A DNA stretch of 64,000 nt from Glycine soja (GCF_004193775.1 NC_041004.1:4425309-4489308), one strand, 5' to 3'; counted from the first letter of the stretch, positions 43,466 through 56,559 are shown. Notes: a model not told the origin generated them from the letters alone. Numbers and translations are program-made.

Positions 43466-45010
43466 TTACATCATGGAACCAAGTCCCATACATACTTTAT
43501 GATCCTTAAAATTCTTTGGTGGCATGCCTTTAGTTAAAGGATCAGCAATCATCAACTCAGTGTTGACGTGTTCAATGACCACTTTCTTTTCTTTAACACG
43601 TTCTCTTATGGCTAAGTACTTGATGTCGATGTGCTTATTTTGACTTCCACTTTTGTTGTTTTTAGCCATAAACACAGCAAAGTTGTCACAATACAACTTT
43701 AATGGCCTAGAAATAGAGTCCACAACTCTAAGGCCAAATATGAAACTCTTCAACCATACACCATGCGAGGTAGCCTAAAAACAAGAAACAAACTCAGCCT
43801 CCATAGTGAAAGTAGTAGTTAAGGTTTGCTTAGCACTTCTCCAAGATACAGCTCCAACGGCTAACATAAAAATATAACCAGATGTTGATCTTCGTGAATC
43901 AACGCAACCAGCAAAGTCTGAGTTGGAGTAGCCAATCACTTCCAGACAATCAGTTTCTCTGTACATGAGCATGTAATCTTTTGTTCCTTGAAGATATCTC
44001 ATCACTTTCTTTGCAGCTTTCTAGTGGTCAATACCTGAATTACTTTGATATCTTCCTAGGACTCCAATAGCGAATGCAATATCAGGTCTAGTGCAAACCT
44101 AAGCATACATAAGGCTTCCAACTGCTGAAGTATATGGAATATTTTTCATGTGTTCCTGCTCAAAATCATTTTTGGGGCATTGACTCAAAGCAAGTTTGTC
44201 ACCCTTCACAATGGGAGCTACACTTGGTGAACAATCTTTCATATTAAATCTCTCTAAAACTTTGTTGATATAGGTTTCTTGAGACAAGCCTAAAATGCCT
44301 CAAGATCTTTCTCTATGGATCTTTATGCCTATGACATAAGATGCTTCTCCCATATCCTTCATATCAAAGTTCTTTGAGAGAAATTGTTTCACCTCATATA
44401 GCATACCCTTATCATTAGTCGCAAGCAGAATATCATCTACGTATAATACAAGGAAACAAATCTTACTCCCACTGACCTTCTAGTATATACAGTGATCCAT
44501 GACATTCTCTTCAAAGTTAAATGAAGAAATGACCTCATGAAACTTTAAATACCACTGTCGGGAGGCTTGTTTCAATCCATAGATGGACTTATTAAGCTTG
44601 TAGACTAAGTGCTCACCAACACTAGATAAGAATCTCTCAGGTTGTTTCATGTAAACCTCTTCTTCTAGATTACCATTCAGGAACGTCGTTTTCACATCCA
44701 TTTAATGCAGCCCAAGATCAAAATGAGCTACTAATGCCAGAATTACTCGAAGAGAGTCTTTCTTAGATACAGGGGAAAAGGTCTCTCTGTAATCGATTCC
44801 TTCTCTTTGAGTGAATCCTTTAGCAACAAGTCTTGCCTTATGTCTCTCTATGTTGCCTTCTGAGTCTTTCTTTGTTTTGAAGACCCATCTACATCCGATG
44901 GCTTTTACACCAACAGGCAACTCAACGAGATCCCAAACTTGGTTAGATGTCATATAATCCATCTCATCCCTCATAGCATTATACCACAAATTTGATTCCT
45001 TAGAACTCAT
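43466..45010 (-). pseudogene. copia reverse transcriptase and RNase H
   Basis: Pieces 44702-45010 (GCRWVFKTK, RLVAKGFTQREGIDYRETFSP), 44480-44701 (MDVKTTFLNGNLEEEVYMKQP, YGLKQASRQWY), the catalytic YVDD at 44432-44443 between frames, 44099-44287, then RNase H at 43775-44005 (SWRSAKQTLTTTFTMEAEF) and 43466-43753 (KHIDIKYLAIRE, the end of RNase H). Stops separate the pieces. The motifs are those of copia pol. Confidence 0.9.
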
Positions 45011-46713
45011 GGCTTGTGAAAACGTCTCAGGATCATTTTCGGCTCCAATGTTGTAGTCTGATTCTTATAGGTACACTACATGTTCACTAGGAATTGCTGT
45101 CTTTTTTACTCTAGTATATCTTCTTAATGTTGTTTGGTCATCTTGCTGAGGAACTTGTTCAACTGGTTCTTCACCAGTTTGTTCAATATCATCATGTTTT
45201 TCCTCACAAACAACTTGATCTACATGATTACCATTTTAATCACTGGTTGTCTAACACCCATTTTAACTTGAGGGGTGGGAATGACTACCAACCTATTACT
45301 TGTCCCAGAAGGTTCAGCTTCATAGTGATCCCTTTCAAAAGAAATGTTCTGAAATTGATCACTCCCACTGATCAAGTCATTTTCAAGAAACTTTGCATTC
45401 CTTGATTCCACAATCCTAGTGTTGTGGGATGGACAATAGAACCTATACCCTTTAGACCTTTCAGTATATCCAATGAAATACCCAATAATAGTCTTAGGGT
45501 CTAGTTTCTTCTCTTGTGGATTATAAATTCTTACTTCAGACGGGCATCCCCAAACGCGTATATGTCGCAAACTTGGTTTCCAACCCTTGAATAACTCAAA
45601 AGGTGTCTTTGAGACAGCCTTGGTTGGAACTCGGTTTAATATATATGCAGCCGTCTTAAGAGCATCAATCCACAAAAATTGAGCAAGCTTTACATTACTC
45701 CTCATGCTTCTCACCATGTCTAATAAGGTTCGATTTCTTCATTCTGCCACACCATTCTGATCCGGAGAACCAGGCATAATGTATTGGGCAACAATCCCAT
45801 GTTCTTGAAGAAATTTCGCAAATGAACCTGGTGCTTGTCCATCCTCTGTGTATCTACCATAGTACTCCCCACCTCTATCTGATCTCACGATCTTAATTTG
45901 TTTTCCACATTGTTTCTCAACTTCAGCCTTAAAAACTTTAAAGGCATCTAAAGCTTCATTCTTAGAATAAAGTAAGTAGAGATACATATATCGTGAATAA
46001 TCATCTATAAAGGTTATGAAGTATTTTGGACTATTTGCATCCATGTCTGGACAACATATGTCTGTATGTATGATTTCTAATAAATTAGAACTCCTCATTG
46101 CACCCTTTTTAGACTTGTTAGTTTGCTTACCCTTAATGCAATCTACACAAGTCTCAAAATCAGCAAAATCCAAAGTACTAAGTACTCCTTCATTTACTAA
46201 TCGCTTGATTCTCTCAATAGAGATATATCCTAATCTCCGGTACCACAACATAGAGGATTCTTCATTCACAATACATTGTTTTAACCCAATAGAAACGTGC
46301 ATAGAAGTAGCGTTGCTTTTCAATTCAATCGAATAAAGACCATCAACCAATTGACCATAACCAATAATTTCAGATTTATTTAGTAAATTAAAACCAAAGT
46401 CTGTAAAATTAAAATAAAATCCCAAAGGTGCAAGTTTAGAAACAGAAATTAAGTTTTTACAGAAACTAGGAACATAAAAAACTTTCTCCAAATGTAATTT
46501 AAAGCCACTACTTAAAACTAAGATGCACGTTCCAATGGCCTCTACATGCAAGCTCATCCTACTCCCTGAGTAGATGCACTGCTCACTTCCCACTGGCTTC
46601 CTTAGGCTTTCCATACCCTGCAAGGTATTAGAAACATGGATTGTAGAACCAGAGTCAATCCACCATGTATTATGATTCACATTAATCATATTAGATTCAT
46701 AACAAACGAAAGT
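45011..46713 (-). pseudogene. copia protease and integrase
   Basis: 45739-46689 holds the protease active site WWIDSGSTIHVSN near its start, the integrase zinc region (H ... CVDCIKGKQ) and catalytic core (IHTDICCPD, FIDDYSRYMYLY, VRSDRGGEYYG, PGSPDQNGVAE). A stop at about 45736 is followed in frame change by 45220-45717 (SMRSNVKLAQFLWIDALKTA, LFKGWKPSLRHIRVWGCP). The D,D(35)E catalytic residues appear to be present. Confidence 0.9.
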
Positions 46714-46716
46714 AAA

Positions 46717-47470
46717 TTATGTACCTTTCTTCTCAAACCAACTTTTAAATTTGGGGCAGTCCTTCTTCATGTGTCCTTTCTTTTTACAGAAGAAACACTT
46801 TGACTCCTTTTTAATTATTGGTTGAGTCGAAATCTTTCCTTTATTGGTGCCTACAGACTTCTTCCTATCCTTTCCAGAAGTAGAAGTAGTCAAATTTACC
46901 TTCTCACCCTCTTCCATTATTAATCTCTCCTCTTCTTGAACACACATGGTCATCAATCCATTAATAGACCATTTATCCTTATGTGTGTTGTAGGAGATTT
47001 TAAAGGGTGCATACTGTTGAGGTAGGGTGCACAAATGAAATGTACCAGGAAGGATTTAGACATGGTAACTTCCAGGGTTTTGAACTGAGCCACTATGTCT
47101 CTTGAGCGCATGATATGTTCACGCACACCTCTCGTTCCAGTAAGATTAATGGAAGAGAATTGCATAATGAGTGTGCTAGCAAGCGACTTCTTAGAGGTCG
47201 TAAACTGTTCATCAATGGCTTTCAATAGATCTCTGACCTTATCATGTTGGTCAACTGAACCCCGGATACTAGCGAATATGTTGGTTTTTATGAACATAAC
47301 GGAGAGACGATTAGATCTCTCCCACTTTTCATAAAGGTCAACAACATCAGGTTCGCTAGTTTCAATAATAGCCGGTGGCTCATCCTTCCTTATAGCATAG
47401 TCAATATCCATCTAGCCCAAATGAAGGAGAACTCTTTCCTTCCAAACCTTATAATTATCACCTTTCAAAA
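46717..47470 (-). pseudogene. copia Gag
   Basis: Two overlapping frames, 46953-47411 and 46717-47034, together make the capsid and the zinc knuckle CFFCKKKGHMKKDC (about 46758-46800). A frameshift lies near 47030. The N-terminal part upstream of 47411 (with VWKERVLLHLG) is separated by a TAG. Confidence 0.85.
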
Positions 47471-48693
47471 TGGGAAGGTCACAAGAAATATTCATAGATT
47501 GTGAAACTGCAAACAAACACACATGCTCATTAAGAAAATTTGAGACTAAACAAATATCATGTTTTGCCAATGCAAATCATGTCTCGATATATGAATCTAG
47601 CGACACAAAACTTACATGTGGGCTAAAGTCCTACTCAATTAGATTCATCATGCAACTTTATGATAAAACTATTAAATGATGTTCTTTTCCTTAATTCCTG
47701 TGGGTAAATTAAGAAATATAATTTAATATTTTATACTAATTAACCATACAAATACAACAAAATTCATGTGGGTAGATTTCATCACATTACATATGATTAA
47801 TCACAATTAATATTTCTAATGTGATTATAAATTTAGCATATAATTTTACTCAATTAAAGATGTTGTGGCTATTCTCTAATTTAATAAAATTATATTAATC
47901 ACTTAACATTCAAAAATAATATTTGCATAAACATACTTAATAATGCAAATGTGCTCAATATTGAATCATAAAAATTACATGTATACCAATTCAAAATAAG
48001 ATTGTATGTATATCCATTCAACATGTAATAAACTTTAAACGATCAAATCCAATGCATACCAGTATTTAACATAATATTGCATGTTCAACATAACTTAGAG
48101 ACACACAATTTTAAACAGTTTGTGCATAAATGATTTATCCTTCAGAAGTTATAAATATACATGAACTGCACCTAATAAACAATTAAATCTAGCTTAGCGG
48201 CAAAGGGAGTCCTTTCATGCTTTTAGGCAAGTCCAAGGCGTTTTCATTTCATTTATGCGTTCCTTTTTAATTAATTAAAAACAAAAACAAGGAACAAAAA
48301 GCTACCACTTAGATTCGAACCCACAACAGAGAGGTAATATAAACCACATCTACCACTGGATCAAGTCATGCTTTGTTTAATATTGGTAGTTTAAAATGTA
48401 GATTAACAATTCCAAGACAGTAAACAAAACCTGCAAATCTTCATCTTCAACCTCCAGCGGGGGGTCATAAAAAAAAAGGTGATTATTACCTCGATTTCGA
48501 AAAACCCACACCATTATATGCATTTTAGACACCCAAAAATACGTTTTAAATCATAGAAAAATTAGAAAACTCATATTATTCCTAATTTTGATGTTATTTT
48601 GAATTAAGGAGGCTTAAAACATAACACCCATATACTCAGAAAATAAACTTCACATAATAGGAACGACCCAATAAGCAAGATAGAGGTACAAAT
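47471..48693 (-). other. copia leader
   Basis: About 1.2 kb between gag and the primer site, AT-rich, without a recognisable gene. A long untranslated leader is common in this superfamily. Confidence 0.55.
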
Positions 48694-48707
48694 TGGCTCT
48701 GATACCA
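48694..48707 (-). other. copia tRNA-Met primer-binding site
   Basis: TGGTATCAGAGCCA on the minus strand, complementary to the 3' end of plant initiator tRNA-Met. Confidence 0.9.
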
Positions 48708-48709
48708 AA

Positions 48710-49189
48710 TGTAAAACTTTAGACTGATCTAAACATGCAAATCAATTTAAATGGCATATTCAGATCAAATAGCAGAAATTAAATATTACGAGCGTACCTC
48801 CAGCCATTGTAAAATTGAACGCGAAGCGGCGTACACACGAACCTGAAAGGCAGTTTTGTTCTTCCAGACCCTTACTTACTCTGAATAGATGGTGTATTTT
48901 TTCTGAATAGAGAAGTGGGTTTGGTGATACAAAACTGAGAGCACCCCATCCTATTTATAGAATCTGTCCATCAGAGAGCTCAACTTGTTATCATGAGATA
49001 GGAAGTTATCAGTATGTGAGATAAATGATGGGTACGTGATTTGTTACTGAAGATGGTTGCAACTATATTGCAAAGATATGGGTTGAATGTGGATGCAAAA
49101 TGGATCAGATTCAGAAATAACAAAATTTTCCAAAATAATAAAATAAAATAAAATAAAATAACGTGGAACCTGAACGTGGGCTTCAAACA
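48710..49189 (-). repeat. 5' LTR of the copia element
   Basis: 480 bp; TATA box at 48952-48959 (minus strand). Confidence 0.93.
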
Positions 49190-49390
49190 GACACTGGTTA
49201 GCATTTTTCAATAAACTTTTGCATTTATACTACTTAATATGTGTGTAGCTTTTCTTAAGAAAAGAAAATGAAATTAATCAATGGATCTTTTGGTTATGGT
49301 GGTATTTTAAGCAACCTTCTTGGCCAATGGATTTTGAGATACTCAGGATAATGTGGACTGGATTGTGTACCAATCTCAAGGCTGTGAACT

Positions 49391-49765
49391 CCTTGCCATC
49401 TTTTATGTTCTCGGTCATGTCTGGAATCTAGGCTTAGGGATTTAGTTTGTGACTATGATTCTACAGTGGCTCTTAAACTCACCTTTGAGACTCACCTCAA
49501 CAAGGCCATGCTACAAAGGAGCCTATCAGAGCCAGGGTTCCCAAGGCAAGTGTCACAACCAAGGCACGTTAGTGTGACCCCTACAATAACCCTCTTGAAT
49601 CATGGGAAGCAAAGGCGTTGTCGTGTGTCAGGGTTGAGTAAGGTTCTGAAGAAATTTCTTAGACCTATTCTTGGGAGGAAGAGTAGTGGTGGAGAGAGGA
49701 AACATGTTCCGGATCCTAGGAATCCACTCTCTTGGAAAACCTTCAGCAGATCACTAAGGTTCTAA
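49391..49765 (+). CDS. small unidentified ORF, possibly the C-terminal end of a gene
   Basis: Open from 49388 to the TAA at 49763-49765 with no ATG near its start (the first usable codon I see for a 99-residue product is a GTG at 49466), so it looks like the 3' part of a larger gene. Text such as SRLRDLVCDYDSTVALKLTF, THLNKAMLQRSLSEPGFPRQ and a basic C-terminus (SKVLKKFLRPILGRKSSGGE, SWKTFSRSLRF) has coding-like composition, GC-richer than its surroundings. The copia element ends only 200 bases upstream and may separate it from its N-terminal part. I do not recognise the family. A 3'UTR-like stretch follows. Confidence 0.35.
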   Translation, partial: PCHLLCSRSCLESRLRDLVCDYDSTVALKLTFETHLNKAMLQRSLSEPGFPRQVSQPRHVSVTPTITLLNHGKQRRCRVSGLSKVLKKFLRPILGRKSSGGERKHVPDPRNPLSWKTFSRSLRF

Positions 49766-49984
49766 CAAGTGCATTGAGGTTTTCTTAGATTGATTATTTT
49801 TTCTTTTGTTTGGCACTTTGTTTATGATTAAACATAGACTTATATCTGACTATGCTCAATTAGTATTAGATGACTGTAATGACTGTCGAATAATGAAAGA
49901 AGCATGCCTTGTCTTGAAAATGATCAAATGCAAATTCTACATACACTTTGTATTTTTTCTTTTGTTTTCAAGTTAGAGCTTTCA

Positions 49985-50175
49985 CTACTACAATAATGGC
50001 TTTTTACGACACTGCTACTACGTCGGTCATTAGAAAAACGTCGTAGAAATAGTCGCGGTGGCATTTTTGTAATATTAGCAATGTTTACAATGCCGGTTAT
50101 TGTAATAACCGCCTTTAATAAGCAACCAAACTGGAACAACGATGGTCTTTCCATAATGACCGTCTTTGAATAATG
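49985..50175. repeat. CACTA-like transposon end
   Basis: Begins CACTACTACAATAATGGCTT and carries short GC-rich repeats such as GACGTCGTAG-like and TAATGACCGTC-like words, as in the sub-terminal parts of En/Spm elements. The other end was not found. Confidence 0.35.
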
Positions 50176-53100
50176 TTTTAAAATTTAATTTTTTGAATAA
50201 TTTATTCGTGATATATATACTCAGGAGTCCCGCACCCGAAACTAGCTACTGTTCTTCGATACACTCAGGAGTCCTGCGCGCGTAACCCTAGCTACTGTTC
50301 ATCGTTGTTGAAGGTAGTCCTCTACTCCCTGAAAAGCCCCTTAAATTCGTCTTTGTCCTGGACTTTGACTCCCTCATTGGGTGCCTTTGTGTTTATATTA
50401 CAGCCCTCGAAGTGTACTGTGCCTCTGTGTCTTCAATCTCTGCGAAGCAGCGGCAGAGAAGTTTTCCGACAAAGGTAAGTACCCATGTGTTCAATGTCTG
50501 CTCCTCAACATCAATGTGTTGCCTTTGTTTTTTCATTGTCCATGACCATGTAATGTATGGGAGGGGGGAAGAGATGGTCGAAGGAGAATGGGTTCAGGCG
50601 TTTGAGTGTAAGTGAAGCAGAAAAGATTTTGAAGAATAGGGTGTTCAGGAGTTGAATCTTTTAGCTTACATTTTAAGCACATGCTTTGCTGAAATGGCAT
50701 AGGGAAGTGTGAGGATTTAGGATTGTTTCATGGTGTACATGACTGTAGACCAGTTGAACTAATTCAATTTTGCAAAGTTGCAATAAATATATTTTCAATT
50801 AAGACCACGTACCTCAAATTTGGGGGCATGGCTAATACTTCATATTTCTAGATGCTAATTATACTGTAAATGTGTAGTGAGGAAAACTATTCTTCCTATT
50901 CGTATAATTTATTATTTTTTATGCTGGTTTTCAAATTTTGAAAGGAACAAGAACTATATAAATGAATAGCTGTTATTGTGAATTGTTATTCCTTTGTTTT
51001 TGCTTTCTATTGAACATGCAACCAAAAGAATTTTTAGGGTACACTGAATTAATTTGAAGTTCGTATATTTAAATTTTGTAATTTTCTTTTAAAATTTATT
51101 TTGGTGTTTAAGTTAAAATTTTACCTGCTTTCTTTTTCCTAATTGATGTATTTTTTTTTACGTTCTGATTGTTGATCTCATTGTACGTGCTAGTTGAGTG
51201 TAAATTGAGCCTTGAGGATAGTGTTTATTCAATTTGGAAATTGTAAAGAAAAGAAAGCTTTGAGCTGGTATAGTGTTCATGTTTTGGACCATATTTGCTG
51301 AAACTATAAACCTACAATTGTTCAACACCTGGATGTATGCGTTCTTTTGGTTGCAAGGCTGATATATTTTTACTTACTAGGAGAAAATATAACTAGTGGA
51401 TCATCCACACCAATAATGGCTGCTATGAACCAATAAGCTATAAAACCCTGCAGATTAAACGATCTGTTTGATTTATAAACAGAAAAATATTGTACATAGA
51501 TACTAGAATTGAACTGTTAGGTTTTGGAATCCTTATATAGCATGCTATAGTTGCCATAAACTGCATAATACCAAAGGAGAAAGTAAATGCTCTTCCAATG
51601 GATGAGGAGGATCATATCTTGGCTTTTATTCGTTGATGCAAATTGTTAATATCTTTGCTCTGTTATGATTGAAACAAATTACAGTTTCTCTGTTATTATT
51701 AAGGTTAGATAGTTGTTCGATTTTACAAAGGCAGTTGCCTATTACTGGAATCCTGGCTTACAATTAAAACTGATTTACTTTTGATTTTTAAGTGGCTACA
51801 GAGTAGTAATATTGAATAAACAAAAAAAAAATACATACATGGTTTTTTTACGCATCACACATGCATGCTTACATCACAGCTAATATAATTTCACGAGTTT
51901 ATATTTTGTGCTTGAATTTCAATCAGCCTAAATTTACTGTCACATGGCTATAGTAATAGTTTAGTTCTCACATAGGCTGCTTAATAAGCAACTTGTGAAG
52001 AACTAAAGTTCTTTAGTTAGTTCTGAAGTTGCTTATTAGTAAGTTTTTATCTTTTAGTAAAGGTCTTTGGAGAATTCATTTTCACCATGTTTATTTAATC
52101 TCTTTTAATTTGATATGTATTTTATGTCTTTCTTTTCAAGTTGAGGGTGAGCTCTATATTGAATTATTGATGATTTAATTTAGCTTTCAAACTTACATCA
52201 TTTCTACTTGTCATTCTAGGCCTAGGCTTGTTGAATCTTGTCTTGGATTATTTACTTGCAAAAGAAGAGAAACTATTAGGCTTGTCTTAGCTTTACTCAC
52301 TACTACCATTGGGCTGCAAACGGGTCAGTGACTTTTTTTTTTATTGAAGCTCTGGTTGATGTTCATATGATGTTTTATTAATTTTATATTTTGTTCATAT
52401 GTTAAAGTTTGTTCATATACAACTGAATGTTAGCTTGACATGGTAATTGTTATGATGATAATAAAGTTGCTGGTCTGTCTGTTTTTATATGTCAACCTAA
52501 TCTTGGTCACTCTTGGTGGCCAGTCAACTGTTAGCTATCAATAATCCAAGTAATCTCAGGATTTGTTGATGCTAATAATGGTTTCCAATTATGAGAATTC
52601 CCCCAATGTAAAATCAATACATAATTGAGTACTATATGCAGATATAGACATATAGCCCAAATGGTGCCAAACCAAATTAGCTGCCATGATTGTTAGTGTA
52701 TTCTCCTGTTACAGGCCAATCCCTGAAATCATAGTATGATACTACCTCTTTTATTTTGAATCATAATTGACTTGGAATTATTGGAAGCATCACACTTAAG
52801 CAACCTGAAAATTAACTAATCCATCATCACTTAAAGCAAAAAATATGATATGTATGTGTCCAAACATGACTTGACAGTAGCTTAATGCATCAACTTAGTT
52901 TAGCTTCAGCAAAAAGGTGTTCCTATCAGTTCAGCTAACCTCTCAGTGGTTTAATTTCTATGTTGAGGTTCAAATCAATTCACAGAGAATGATAATTGAC
53001 AACATTTAAGTTGGTTTCTACCTTCTCTCTGATTTTAGGGCACTCAATTTGGCTTTTATATCCTTTAGGAAGAGGAACATATTAGAAACTAAAGTGAAAG

Positions 53101-53353
53101 TTTTTATAAAATTAAGAACTAAGGATATTTTTTGCCCCTGTCAGGTGCTGTAGCAAAACCCTTTTTGCCCCTGTCATTCTAGGAGTCTCTTTCTTTTTGT
53201 GTATGACATTGCCACTACCTTAGGATATTCAACACAGCTATCATATTGAGTGTAGAGAAAATTTGGACAAAAGGGTAACTAGACAACAAGTTCTAGGCAA
53301 CAATTTCAACTTAAGTAGTTATTGAGCAATAACAAAATAACCTTCATACTTTC
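50176..53353. other. non-coding, some exon-like scraps
   Basis: 50219-50300 holds a 40-base direct duplication (ACTCAGGAGTCC ... TAGCTACTGTTC). At 50474 AAAG is followed by donor-like GTAAGTACCC, so 50350-50474 could be a leader exon. On the minus strand 51383-51452 reads, after a CTGCAG acceptor, GFIAYWFIAAIIGVDDPLV, which I cannot assign. No continuous gene emerges; the short ORF at 50412-50615 has no domain. Confidence 0.35.
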
Positions 53354-53575
53354 TTAATTAGAATTATAATTAAAATCCTTACTTGAAGGGTAGCAATTTG
53401 ATGAGTTTTGAGGGCTGAAGAATCCTAACTTGAAGACACTGTTAGGGGAGATGAGAGTGTGAGGGTCTGTGATGTATTGGCCTGATGTAATGGTATTGTT
53501 GGCAGAACTTAAACACTGACAAAAACAGTAAACTATGAACAGAGCAAGTATGAGACTTGTCATATCCATAATCAT
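53354..53575 (-). pseudogene. G-type lectin (S-locus) receptor kinase, N-terminal scrap
   Basis: 73 codons. The start MIMDMTSLILALFIVYCFCQ is a signal peptide, followed by the beginning of the mannose-binding (B-lectin) domain: ITSGQYITDPHTLISPNSVF then KLGFFSPQNSSN. The expected continuation (YLGIWY type) is lost, and the frame ends after 15 unrelated residues. The rest of the lectin, PAN, transmembrane and kinase domains are absent. Such receptors act at the plasma membrane in pathogen sensing. Confidence 0.72.
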
Positions 53576-54356
53576 TTCTGGTGAAGTGTTAGAAGAGAAC
53601 TATGTTGAATGCTGATTCAGTAAGCCATCAAGTTATATGTTGAGATCCGGTCATCTGATAATGCTTCAATTAGTTGAGGCATACTAACAAAGTAGTACAA
53701 CTTTTGAAGATTTTATCTGTAAGTAAGTTGGAGTTCTGAGGGTTGACTCTGCTTTTAAATCACCAAACTTTTAAAAGTCCTCCTTGTTCTCTTGTAAACT
53801 CACCAAACTTTTCCTCCTTGTTCTCTTGTAAACTCTTGCGTCTATGACCATTGACCAAGAATTTGTGATAGGTAATTAAACTCTCCTTTGATACGACTTT
53901 GCATAGATCGATTCAAAGTCTTTTATCTGATTTTGTTAATCATGACAAAGGAATTAATTTGAGAACATATCACCCAACTTTTGCAGGAAATTCAATGTAC
54001 CTTATTCTCGATTTAATTTAATTTTGCCAATGTACCGACGAAGTAACTACTTAATTTCTCATAGGCATGTAAAATCGATAATTCTCCTGCTAATTATAGA
54101 TACCACACCTCTATAAAATGAGATCAATTTAGAATGTGGAGTCTTCCATCGAAGTCAGCATAACAAATAGTTAAAAATGTTTCAGCATAACCAATATCAT
54201 CTTTTTTTTAAGGGGTTATTAATATAATTAAAACATACAATTTGAAACTTCATATACAATTCCATTCCATTTGCAGAATACATGAAACTTACAAATAAGA
54301 CTTAGCTTTTGAAAATTCATTGGCTAAAGATTCAACTTAAGTTTGTAGAAGGATAC
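53576..54356. other. non-coding, possible former promoter of the lectin kinase
   Basis: AT-rich, with a short duplication (CACCAAACTTTT ... CTCCTTGTTCTCTTGTAAACT twice, about 53761-53835). No gene. Confidence 0.45.
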
Positions 54357-54635
54357 TGTTGGCACAAGAGATTCACAAAATTAGAAATAATAAAAATACA
54401 CTCAAAAGAGAAGAAGTGAAAGTCTGATGTTCATTCTTAGAGCAGTTGAAATGCTTTGTATCTAATACATATATTCTCACAAAACAGAACAGTAGTTACT
54501 TCTACCCAACAAGCTTAATAGCTCGTATACTGATCATAAACACAAAGCTTAAAACACACTCGAGCAAGTACTAGTCAACACACTTACTGAACATACACTT
54601 ACTACAATGCATAAAGTATAAAAAGTAAATACACT
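54357..54635 (-). repeat. 3' LTR of the deleted copia element
   Basis: About 279 bp; visibly diverged from its partner, including a C/T-rich difference at the inner end. Confidence 0.8.
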
Positions 54636-54719
54636 TGAATAAGCTTGATCTCACAATTCTTAACAGCCTCACGAACAACATGGAAATCACTTGAATATGC
54701 TTTGTCTTTCCATGCTAAA

Positions 54720-56054
54720 CAGGATTTTCAGCAATGACAATTGCTTATTTACTGTCACAATAAATCTCAGTAGCATCCATCTTCTCCACTCCCAAATCAA
54801 ACATAATTTTCTTCAACCAAATGGCTTGGTTTGTTGCTACAGCTGCTGCTACATATTCAGCTTCAGCAGTAGATTGAGTTACAATGTCCTGCTTATTTGA
54901 GTTCCAAGAGAACATGTGTGAGCCTAAGGAAAAAACATATTCAGTAGTGCTCTTCATGTCATCAAGGTTTCCAGCCTAATCATTGTCAACATAACCAAAC
55001 AAACTTCCATTTTCATCGGGTTTAAACCAGATTCTAAATTGAGTTTCAAGTACTTAAGTGCTCTCTTTGCTACTACAAAATGTAACACACTTAGACTTTT
55101 CATAAATGTTGAGAGTAAGCTGGCTGCATACGTAAGATCTGGTCTAGATGAAGTGAGATAAAGCAAACTTCCAATCACATTTCTATAAAGAGAATCGCCC
55201 ATCTTTTCAGCTCCATCATCTTTGGATAGTTTCAGATTCTGCACCGAAGGAGTAGGGACAAATTTGCAACTTTTCATTCTAAACTTCTTCAAAATTTCAT
55301 AAGCATACTTTTCTTGATTAAGAAAAATACCAACTTCACTTTGATGCACTTCCAAGCCTAGAAAATAATTCATTTCTCATAAGTTGGATATCTGAAACTG
55401 ATTTTGCATCTCCACTATCAGTTGTTGCACTTCTTGTTGATTATTGCTAGTCATTAGAAAATCATCAACATACACAGAGACAATTAAAGAGCCACCATCC
55501 AACAACCTTTTCACATAAAGAGTTGCATCATTTTCACTCCTAAAACCTTGACTGCTAAAGTAAGCATCAATGTTGTTGTACCAAGCTCTAGGAGCTTGTT
55601 TCTGCCCATACGAAGCTTTATGAAGCTTATACACCTTGTCTTATCTTCCTTTCACAACAAAGCCTTCAGATTGAGCTACATAAATTTCTTCAGTCAAGTT
55701 CCTATTCAAGAATGCAGATTTGACATCTAAATGCCAAATCTTCCACTTCATTTCAGCTGCCAAAGCTACAAGAATGCGAATAGTGTTCATTTTTGTAACC
55801 GGAGAAAACGTCTCTACATAATCAATTCCAGGTTGCTGAGCATAACCTTTAACAACTAGTTTGGTCTTGTATTTGTTAATGGACCCATTAAGATTCAGCT
55901 TTACCGTATAGACCCATTTAACTCCAATAGAATTTTTGTCTTCCAGTTTGTCAACCAGCTGCCATGTATTGTTGTCTTCAATGGTGGTCATCTCTTTCAT
56001 AGAATGGTTCCATTGTTCAAACTTACTAGCTTTTTCATTAGACATTAGGTTCAA
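54720..56054 (-). pseudogene. copia reverse transcriptase and RNase H of the deleted element
   Basis: Pieces 55641-56054 (GVKWVYTVKLN, VKGYAQQPGIDYVETFSPV, LDVKSAFLNRNL), 55377-55634 (YGQKQAPRAWY, YVDD in VSVYVDDFLM), 54954-55373 (MNYFLGLEVHQ, SLLYLTSSRPDLTYAAS) and 54745-54957 (FSWNSNKQDIVTQSTAEAEY, RNase H). They are separated by single stops with little frame change. Confidence 0.88.
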
Positions 56055-56223
56055 ATCTTTCGGCTAAGAGAACGAAGACTTTCTCAACTATCCTACTGTA
56101 TAGAAATTTCTCCGCTAACAACTTGATTTGATTCACAACCTTCATCAGTCTGGTCATGAAATCTTTTATGTTTTTAGCCTCATTCATCTTTAAGGCTTCA
56201 AACTCCCTCATAAGGTTGAGAAC

Positions 56224-56559
56224 CTACATTTTCTTGGTCCTCTCATTTCCAAAGAACTCCTCTTGAAGTTTCTCCCAAATCTCCCTTGCTGTATCCAAGT
56301 TGGAAATTCTCATAAAAACATCATCATCCACAACTGAGTGCAAGATGGTAAGAGCCTTTGCTCTTTTGGCAACTTGCTTACTGTGAAATCTGATCTGAGC
56401 AACAGTTGGATTCTCTTCCAAAGCTGGTGGTTCAGTTGTTTCCATTGCTTTCCAAAGATCAAAAGCTTTCAACTGCCTTCTCATCTTCACAACCCACATT
56501 TCGTCGTTCTTTCCTGTGAATACAGGAGGTGCTAGTAATGGAACATTGTTGGAAGCCAT
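56224..56559 (-). pseudogene. copia Gag N-terminal part of the deleted element
   Basis: MASNNVPLLAPPVFTGKNDE then RRQLKAFDLWKAME and ANEIWEKLQEEF-type text (DTAREIWEKLQEEFFGNERT), typical of copia Gag (UBN2-like domain). The zinc knuckle is missing; the internal deletion begins shortly after. Confidence 0.85.

Larger units (their letters stand above)
42699..49189 (-). mobile_element. Ty1/copia LTR retrotransposon, complete but decayed
   Basis: 6491 bp, minus strand. LTRs are 42699-43183 and 48710-49189, both TGTAAAAC ... CAACA/AAACA; the target duplication is GACAC (42694-42698 and 49190-49194). The tRNA-Met primer site TGGTATCAGAGCCA is at 48694-48707, two bases from the 5' LTR; the polypurine tract is at 43184-43196. 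Gene order gag, protease, integrase, reverse transcriptase, RNase H is the copia order. The LTRs differ at roughly twenty positions by eye, so the insertion is far older than the gypsy one. All genes have stops or frameshifts. Confidence 0.95.

Noticed and set aside
50412..50615. 67-codon ORF with many Cys
   Set aside because: Crosses a good GTAAGT donor and has no domain.
51383..51452. Minus-strand exon-like piece reading GFIAYWFIAAIIGVDD
   Set aside because: Attractive peptide and acceptor but no neighbouring exons and no family I can name; left as a note only.
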